DNA of 64,000 bases from the NCBI GenBank assembly GCA_013396755.1, contig VWZF01005685.1, forward strand, positions 71,243 through 135,242. The letters are read 5' to 3'. Shown piece by piece: positions 57,423-64,000 of the stretch. The position numbers and the translations under genes were made by a program. Below the pieces are notes generated by a model, which was not told where the DNA came from, did no database searches, and saw nothing but the letters and a program-made list of their open reading frames with translations. The stretch comes from Sclerurus mexicanus. Lineage: Eukaryota > Chordata > Aves > Passeriformes > Furnariidae. Numbering within the stretch: position 1 is the stretch's first letter; each line of letters opens with the position of its first letter.

Positions 57423-57434
57423 TGCGCACGCGCG
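57423..57434. promoter_or_regulatory. NRF1-type site TGCGCACGCGCG
   Basis: Matches the NRF1 consensus (YGCGCAYGCGCR) over the full 12 bases. It lies about 45 bases upstream of the proposed exon 1 donor, and may fall within or just before exon 1. Confidence 0.65.
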
Positions 57435-57446
57435 GGGGAGGACTGG

Positions 57447-57454
57447 TGACGTCA
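57447..57454. promoter_or_regulatory. Palindromic CRE, TGACGTCA
   Basis: A perfect full-length cAMP response element in the CpG-rich promoter, 12 bases from the NRF1 site. CREB/ATF binding is inferred from the motif. Confidence 0.65.
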
Positions 57455-57559
57455 CCGGGCCGGGGGATGCGGATGGTGCTGAAGGGAGCGCTGATGTCAT
57501 CGGTCATTCCAGGGAGAGGTCCAGCATTTTTTCGATTCCTAAAATCTGGTTGAGCCCCC

Positions 57560-58469
57560 GCCATGGCCATCCATTCACTTATGCACGAGCGTCTGCACGG
57601 ATCGAGGACACTGAGGGAGAAAGGAAAAAATAATTGAAAACATGGAGATAGAAATTTATAAATAGGAAATAAAAAAGATGAGCTAAAGGAGAAGTCATAG
57701 ATCCAAAAATTATTTCCTTTATAAAATAAAAACATTTTTTAGGTATCTGATGATTACGAGGATAGAAAATGGTGCCATGTGGCACAGAAGAAGGAGGAAA
57801 GAAGAGAAGAGGAAATGAGAAGAAATAAGAAAACGGTAAAGAAGAAAACCCCAGTGTGGAACCCAGATCAGAAAAATCATAAAGCAACACCTGTTTCACT
57901 TACTGTGGGACCAACCACCCCACCTATGAGGGTACCCACCACCCTTCACACCTGCTCACACAACATCGGGCACAGGTGATCTGGGATACCAAAGGGGATG
58001 GCAGCAAGATATGGGTGGTAGAAAGGATTCCCCATTACTTTTGGCTGGCAAGGCTTCCAGAGGAACTACACTCCACTTTTAAAAAGTGCCACCATTGTCC
58101 AAGGGCTGACAACCACTGAGCCAGTTATCTCCAGAAAGATGAAGTATGTGTGCCTATTCCTATTTTAAAAGTGATTTTAACTAGGTGCAGCACAAAAACC
58201 TTTGGTACAGTGCTGAGCTTTGTCTACACCTCACCTGAGTGACAAGTGATGGGACAAATACCGAAAGCAAGCTACAGGAAAGCATAGAACAAATTGGCAT
58301 GCCTATGGAGTACTCCCAGCCACCCTCCTCCCTGATAATGGTAGAGATTGGGGAGCTTTCACAATCCGTGGCTCTAGCAGAGCTCAAAGCAGGGGGATGG
58401 CCCTTGTGCAAGGATTCACATGTGTCTATATGTAGATTCCTACACCATGTGAGCAGGTGTCACCAGTGA
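57560..58469. other. No gene recognised upstream of FEZ1
   Basis: AT-rich at 57610-57760, then mixed sequence to 58470 that I could not assign. The tone at 57900-58450 (short frames broken by stops on the plus strand) is compatible with an old transposon or pseudogene. Confidence 0.35.
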
Positions 58470-59415
58470 AAAAAGCAATGAACTTGGGAAGAGCAAACTT
58501 CCAGTTGTTTAAAGAATTAGTGAATGAGATTCCCTAAGAAACTGTCCTTAGGGACAGGGGAACTGACCAGAGCTGGACACTCTTTAAAGCCACTTTTCTT
58601 TGGGCACAAGAACTCTTCATCTTCGTGTGTAAGGAATCATGACTGAGCAAGGATCTGCTTCTCACACTGAGGAGAAAGAAGGATTGCACAGCCAGTGGAA
58701 GCAAGGACTTTTGGCCTGGGAATAGTATAGGGATACAATTTGGATATGTAGGTATGGGATCAGGAAAACCAAGGAACAGATGAAATGGGACTTGGCAAGG
58801 GATGTGAAGAATAGCAAGAAGGGATTCTCTAAGGACATTGGTCAGAAAAGAAAGGCCAAGGAGAGTGTAACCCCCAATAAACGAGAAGATATAGATATAA
58901 AAAAGGCTGAGGTACTCATTGAGTTCTTCACCTCAGCCAGCAGTTGCCATCAAGATTCCAATGTCTCTTGAGTTTCAGAACCTCCAGGTGGGGGTTAGTG
59001 AAGTCCCTTGCCCACCAGGGAAGAGCAGGTTCAAGAGCACCTGATGGCACTGTGCCTGGGAAGATCATGGAGCAGATCCTCAAGGAAGTAATGCTAAGGC
59101 ATATGCAAGACAAGGTCACCTGATGCAGTCAGAACAGCTCTACTAAGGGCAAATGGTGCCTGATCAATCTGGTGTCCTTCTCTGATGGAGTGACTCCAGT
59201 GGTTGACAAGGGGAGATCAACCAATGTCATCTACCTACATTTCTGTAAGGCTTTTGATACAGTCCCACATTACACCCTTATATCCAAATTGGAGAGACAT
59301 GGATTTGATGGATGGACTACTCAGTGGATAAGGAATTGGCTGGATGGGTGCAGTCAGAGAGCTGTGGTCAATGACTCCATGTCCAGGTGGAGGCTGATGG
59401 CATTGGGGTTTTTGT
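58470..59415 (+). pseudogene. CR1 LINE reverse transcriptase remnant
   Basis: Across several frames the plus strand reads NLGRANFQLFKELVNEIP, RDRGTDQSWTLFKATFL, WDLARDVKNSKKGF, then SDGVTPVVDKGRSTNVIYLH, FCKAFDTVPHYTLISKLERH and GFDGWTTQWIRNWLDG. These are the linker and the first reverse transcriptase motifs of CR1 ORF2. Stops (for example after ELVNEIP) and frameshifts break it, and it stops before the YADD-type catalytic box. It is a dead copy truncated at both ends. Confidence 0.92.
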
Positions 59416-59760
59416 TCAGATAATGAAGACGAACCTGGTGACTGCAGGAACATCCCAGCATCAGCTTCTACTGAGGATGGATTCAGACCTGCAGCCCTCT
59501 GAAAGCTTCATCGAGGGACTAGGGACTGCTGCCCTCTGTGCTACAGTGATGGCTTTGGTGACATGGATGGAGCCACCATCAGCTCCTGACAGCACCTGCC
59601 TCCATGATAAGCAGCCCTAAGTCCCAACTGCCATTCCTAGTGATGTATTTAACCGCATACCAGGAAAGGGAACAGCCTGATGGCAGGATTACAGTCTGGA
59701 AAGCTTCTCCAGCACATAAAGTGACAGTGCCAGCAGCCTTGTGCTGGTCCATGGCTGCCA

Positions 59761-59870
59761 CACTGAGGGGCTGCACTTGCCTGCTGGAGAAATGCAACCT
59801 CCTGCGCTGGCAGGGGGGTGGCTGTCATGTGCTGTCCCCTCACCTGGCTGGGTCTGATGCCCAGCATCTC
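59761..59870 (-). repeat. Diverged duplicate segment, copy A
   Basis: About 80% identical to 62077-62170, same orientation, with one internal gap of about 15 bases. On the minus strand both copies keep a shared frame: EMLGIRPSQV...PAQEVAFLQQASAAPQ here, GMLGIRSSQV...PVQQVMFLQQASSAPQ there. Confidence 0.75.
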
Positions 59871-60409
59871 GCTGGAGCTGACACTGTGGCAGCCCTGGAG
59901 GCTGGAGACGGGCTGGATCTGTTCTCTATAAAAAGCACCTGAAAGGCACCAGATATATTTATACATAATGAATGGGTGTCTGTGGGCCAAATAACCCCAA
60001 CTTATAAATATCCCAAACATATTCCAGCATAGTCCTTGTGTTTCTCACCCCTGTCATGCATGCATGGGAGCTCAGCAGCTGCTGGCCCTGCCAGGGGACA
60101 AGAGAGGCTGAACTGCAGAAGCCCATTGCCCACTCTTGGGTTCTATGCAGGCCCTGCCCCAAACTTAGCCCCAACATGATGCTGAGCACATCCAGCTTTG
60201 CCTGTGGAGGTGCGGAGAAGTGGAAAAAATGGGTTTATTTGAGGAATTTCACTAAAGAAGCATTAATTGCCTAAAGATGCAGGGCAGGCCGGTGATGGCC
60301 TCTTCTCAAAAGCTTTGGGGTAGCCTCAGGTAGCACAGCACCAGTAGGAAAGCAGGAAATCCAAATTTATGGAAATTTATTCTTCCTGTTTGATGAAAAG
60401 AAGGGAAAT

Positions 60410-60960
60410 GCAGACAGCTTGGTTTGCTCTTCATCTGGGAAGTGTTGAAGTCAAGGGAGAAAACTGGGAAATCAAGTGGAAACTTTAAAATCAAGTGGAA
60501 AAACTTGAAAATCAAGGGGACAATTGTGAAATGAAGGGAAAAAACCTGGAAAGAAAACAGAAAACATGGAGACAAAGTAGAGAAGTTTGGAAATACAGGG
60601 GAAAAAACTTGGAAGAGAAAAAACTGAAATAAAGGGAAACTTGGAAATAAAAAGTGGAAAACCTTTGAAATAAAGTGGAGAATTTGGAAATAAAAGGGGT
60701 AAAACTGAGAAATAAATTGAAACCCTAGGAAATAAAGGAGAAAAGCTGGGAAAGAAAATGTAAAACTTGGAAATAAAGGGGCAAATGGGAATTAAGGGGA
60801 GAACACTGGCAAATGAAGGGCAAAAGTGGGAAATAGAGGGTGAAAACTGTGCAATAAAGGGCAAAACTTTATAGGGAAAATAAAGTGGAAAACCTTGGAA
60901 ACAAAGTGGAAAAGTTTGCTAACAAAGTCGAAAAAGTTGGTGACAAAAAACAAACCCAGG
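60410..60960 (+). repeat. GGAAATAAAGGGGAAAACTT minisatellite
   Basis: About 25 degenerate copies of a 20-24 base unit around 'ggaaataaaggggaaaactt'. The minus-strand Phe/Ser/Pro-rich frames are by-products. Confidence 0.88.
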
Positions 60961-61215
60961 AAAGCCACCTCCTCACCTGAAAGGTCTGCTGGATGGCACA
61001 AGGAGTACCCAACTTCCCTGGAGTCACAACCTCTTTCTCAGTAGAAATGGGGGATGGAAACGCTAGAGGTTTTCCTCTCCTCAGGGACTAGAGCAATGAT
61101 ACCTTGTAAACATGAAACAAATGGGGGCTGTGCGTAAACTCAAGCCTAAATACTCAATAATCTCTTTTTGGATTCTCATGATACATTCTACCACAAAAAA
61201 AAAAACCAAAAAAGT

Positions 61216-61221
61216 TTTATT
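61216..61221 (-). terminator. Polyadenylation signal of a possible minus-strand gene
   Basis: AATAAA on the minus strand, about 35 bases past the end of the open frame at 61256-61495, followed by a T-rich tract. Confidence 0.4.
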
Positions 61222-61255
61222 TAAAATAAGAAACAAAAGAATCCAGTCTCCCATT

Positions 61256-61495
61256 TTAGCTCATGGCTCCATCAGCTTTCACTGTGCTCCATGGTGCTGG
61301 TGCTCCACAGTGTTGGTGGCGGTGGGACGACCTGGTGGCAGAGTGCGGGAGGGCAGTGGGCGCATGAGCCAGTGGCACCAGCACTGGCACTGTCTGCCCC
61401 TGGCCACTCCTCAGGACACAAGAGGGCAGGCCAGGGAATGGGGCGAGTATGGTGGGGCCTGGCTGCTTTGTCTGCGGAATGATCCTGTGTGGCAC
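61256..61495 (-). CDS. Possible last exon of an unidentified gene
   Basis: A good acceptor, 'tcattcaatccag', precedes an open frame starting VPHRIIPQTKQPGPTILAPF and ending VKADGAMS and TAA. A second frame (GATQDHSADKAARPHH to TMEHSES) is also open, so the frame is undecided. A polyadenylation signal follows closely. I do not recognise the family, and it may instead be untranslated or non-genic. Confidence 0.3.
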   Translation of the reverse strand: MPHRIIPQTKQPGPTILAPFPGLPSCVLRSGQGQTVPVLVPLAHAPTALPHSATRSSHRHQHCGAPAPWSTVKADGAMS

Positions 61496-61839
61496 CTGGA
61501 TTGAATGAAAAAGGTGAAAACACATTTTAACCTGCAAACAGCATGAGGTTGGCATGGATGCACAAAGAGGGAGAGACCCTCCAGTCCCACCACCAGTGGG
61601 CATGAGGAAGCTCAAAAAGAGTCAGATTTGAGGATTTTTGAGGTTTTTCCAACCTTAAGGGCTCAGGATTCAAAAAAGGCACTGCTAGAGCTGTCCCCCT
61701 TAGGGTCTGAACCACAGAAATGGGCCCATGTGCCCCAAAAATGCAAATCAAGAGCCTACAGGGGGAGCTGAAGATCTAGCTAAATAAAGGTTCAAGGATT
61801 GGGCTCTTAGTCCCTGTTCCTCTTCCCTCTTCCTAGATG

Positions 61840-62000
61840 AAAGAACTAAAGGAAAAGAAACAGGACTAAAAATTAGAATTAAAAGAAGTAGAGCTAAATG
61901 GCAGAGCAAAATTAAAATAAATAGGAATTAAAAAGAATAGAAATAGGACTAAAAGAACTGAAAAATAAAACTAAAAAAGCAGAACTTCAAAACCCAAAAC
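61840..62000 (+). repeat. A-rich 'aggactaaaa/agaattaaaa' tract
   Basis: Words such as aggactaaaa and gaattaaaa repeat with a period of 10-14 bases. No coding content. Confidence 0.6.
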
Positions 62001-62066
62001 TACAAAAGCCTGTCTGGCACACCCAGTGAACATGCCACTGGCCCCCTATGCTGGTCTCTGACTCCC

Positions 62067-62597
62067 TTAGCCACTATGCTGAGGGGCTGAACTTGCCTGC
62101 TGGAGGAACATGACCTGCTGCACTGGCAGGGAGGGGACTGTCACCTGACTGGACCTGATGCCCAGCATCCCACCAGGGCGGCCCTGGAGCCTGAAGAAGG
62201 GCCCAAGGTACTTCGGGAAGGGCTGGACGTTGCTGGCCTTGTTGAGGAGCGGCTGCTGGCACAGGGCTGGGTGGGGGTGGCCAGTGGGAGGCTGCAACCC
62301 GAGGACATCGGTGCTGTCAGGGCAGACCTGCAGGCTGCTCCTGAAAGCCACCTGCCCCACAGTGTGCAGTGTAGGGGGCTGGAAGCTTCCCAGGTCCCAC
62401 TTGGCCTCTGCCTCCAACATCTGCTCGGTGATGCCTGCTTCCCATAGGCACTGCTGGAGGAGGTCGCAGGACAGCCCCACTGTGGCACCACTGCCCCACT
62501 GTGATCCCAGGCTGGCATCCTGTGGCAGGGGCAGGCCCATGCTGGCCATGGGTTGGCTCAGCTTGGCAGTCAGGAGGCTGCCGGAGGATTCCCGGAC
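62067..62597 (-). CDS. Possible exon of an unidentified gene
   Basis: After an acceptor-like 'tctatttcccag' the minus strand stays open for about 177 codons: VRESSGSLLTAKLSQPMASM, CDLLQQCLWEAGITEQMLEA, EAKWDLGSFQPPTLHTVGQV, to QQASSAPQHSG and TAA. The composition looks protein-like, and the last part has a diverged copy at 59761-59870 in the same frame. A donor may lie earlier (GTCAG/gtgaca near 62153). No family recognised. Confidence 0.35.
   Translation of the reverse strand, partial: VRESSGSLLTAKLSQPMASMGLPLPQDASLGSQWGSGATVGLSCDLLQQCLWEAGITEQMLEAEAKWDLGSFQPPTLHTVGQVAFRSSLQVCPDSTDVLGLQPPTGHPHPALCQQPLLNKASNVQPFPKYLGPFFRLQGRPGGMLGIRSSQVTVPSLPVQQVMFLQQASSAPQHSG
62077..62170 (-). repeat. Diverged duplicate segment, copy B
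   Basis: Partner of 59761-59870. It forms the 3' part of the open frame at 62067-62597. Confidence 0.75.
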
Positions 62598-63716
62598 CTG
62601 GGAAATAGATGAAAAACACACTGAGAAAGTTGAAAACAATAGGAATGAAAAGAAAGGCTACCCAAAAAGAAATAAAAAGACCTACTATAGAACCTTCAAA
62701 AAAGGCACCGGCTGCATCCCCTGTGCTGTTCAGGAGAGCAGCACTGTCAGTCTGGGATTACAAGCATTGAACTTATTTTCTATAGGTAGAGAAAGAAAAA
62801 AAAATGGGGGAAAAAAAGGAGGGTGCAGTGGTGAGGGCAAGCTCCAGAAAGCACAGAACTCTCCCCAACAGTGGGACAATGCTCTCCCTGTTTCCAGTTT
62901 TGGCTCAAATGACCCTAAAATCCCAGCTGATTTCACTGCACAAGCGGTGGCAGAAGCTCAAAACCAAAGAGATCCTGACCTTGGGAGAAGTTTGATGTTT
63001 AAAACTCAGTTTTTATGAAAAAAGGGATGCTTGTGCTACACATTTTCAGTGGTTTTGGAGAGGTAGTTGAATTGTTACCTTTCTGGATCTATGCAAAAAG
63101 TTGTTCAAGACCTGAGGATCACTGCAAAAATTAAGAAAAAGGTTTAGGAGGCAGCACCAGCATTAATTAACAAATTAATGTTAGACTAATGATGGATACC
63201 CATTTATGGTCCAAGAATGACTTTTTATGACCAATTTGAGTGATCAGGTGTGTGCTCAGAGGCTGGTTTTTGCCTCCTGCATTGCTCACACCCTTTTATT
63301 CTCCCTTCCCTGATAATTGTCCAAAGCAACAATTATTGGCAGTTTCAAGAAAAAAATGGGCCATTTGGCAAAATGCCATTTGAGCAACCTGCTAATGAGG
63401 ACTCCCAGCTTGGGGGGGCTGGTAGCAGGCAAGGGCCATGGTGCATGGAGCCCTAAAAGTCACAGTTTTGGATAAAATAGCTGAAAAATTTGGTTTATTC
63501 CCATTCTATCATTATTCTCTGTACTAATGGAGTGTTTCCAGACCTTTGGATGATGTTTTCTGCCCTTCTCAAGATATTTCAACCCTTTATAGCCCTTTGG
63601 GAGGAAGCTTTGGTGGTTTTTGGCTCTGGGAGACCCAGCCCAGCATGAAAGAAGCTCTGATGGGGATTCAAGCGTCATGGAATCCCCTTTCTCACCCTCA
63701 AACTCATGTGACTTAC

Positions 63717-63762
63717 TAAAGTACATCTGACAGGCCCCAGGTGTCTTCGTCATCTCTATGAA
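63717..63762 (-). CDS. Possible small exon of the same unidentified gene
   Basis: 46 bases between 'attccttgcag' and a consensus donor A/gtaagt. Two frames are open: HRDDEDTWGLSDVL and FIEMTKTPGACQMYF. The phase does not join simply to the exon at 62597 in its longest frame, so at least one exon is missing or one call is wrong. Confidence 0.25.
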
Positions 63763-64000
63763 CTGCAAGGAATGGAGAGAGAACATTTTGTCAGGAGAGC
63801 AGAGTAATGATTATGATGATGGTATTGACCAGAACGGAGGACACAGGAAGAGGAGGGTACACTACTCCAACAGGTGTCAACCTGCTAACAGGAAACTTGC
63901 AAAGTTCCAGGGTGGTTTCTGGTCCATCCACTTGATGATATCGCTCCCAGTTGTCCCAGCTGGAGCTCAGGTTTCATTCTGAAATCCAAACCAGAAGGCT

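Larger units (their letters stand above)
56960..57500 (-). promoter_or_regulatory. FEZ1: CpG-rich FEZ1 promoter and untranslated exon 1
   Basis: Density of CG dinucleotides is far above the rest of the window. A good donor, CCGCAG/gtgggt, lies at 57379 on the minus strand and would end a 5' untranslated exon, splicing to the acceptor at 54380. An NRF1-type site and a palindromic CRE lie just upstream of it. The transcription start itself is not visible. Confidence 0.65.

Noticed and set aside
56349..57449. 366-codon plus frame and 270-330 codon frames on both strands
   Set aside because: They run through the TGCACACA array and CpG-rich promoter, where stop codons are rare. Composition is pure repeat (His, Thr, Cys) with no domain.
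62158..63018. 286-codon plus frame opposite the possible minus-strand exon
   Set aside because: Mostly the mirror of the minus frame. A short part, LAQMTLKSQLISLHKRWQ in another plus frame at 62896-62990, looks protein-like and follows an acceptor-like 'tgtttccag', but nothing else supports a plus-strand gene.

Overview
This window is vertebrate nuclear DNA, almost certainly from a bird. It has GT-AG split genes, several CR1 LINE fragments with the avian 3' tail (ATTCTATG-type), a solo LTR of the type common in birds, and two genes that are neighbours on human 11q24. From memory, this block lies on a microchromosome in chicken. The species cannot be fixed from the sequence; the LTR type is common in passerines and other Neoaves.

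Region by region. Positions 1-15368 are non-coding DNA upstream of, or in 5' introns of, PKNOX2, with a CR1 tail, a solo LTR and two minisatellites. Positions 15369-41231 (+) hold the complete coding region of the TALE homeobox gene PKNOX2 (PREP2), rebuilt here as ten coding exons and 479 codons, all in phase. The introns carry CR1 fragments, AT-rich repeats, a (GGAT)n array and a few unique blocks that look like candidate enhancers. Positions 41232-43922 are the tail-to-tail interval, with 3' ends on both strands and a CCCCAAAATG minisatellite. Positions 43923-57379 (-) hold FEZ1, rebuilt as nine coding exons and 398 codons, with an untranslated first exon in a CpG-rich promoter carrying an NRF1 site and a CRE. 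Positions 57560-64000 hold a broken CR1 reverse transcriptase, purine-rich repeats, and what may be the 3' part of an unidentified minus-strand gene, part of which has a diverged second copy 2.3 kb away.

The two genes do not form a pathway. PKNOX2 is a nuclear DNA-binding partner of PBX proteins; FEZ1 is a cytoplasmic kinesin-1 adaptor of neurons. The most unusual feature of the window is FEZ1's introns: nearly every one is filled with its own degenerate tandem repeat, while the short exons between them remain intact. I found no RNA genes, CRISPR arrays or obviously novel enzymatic system.
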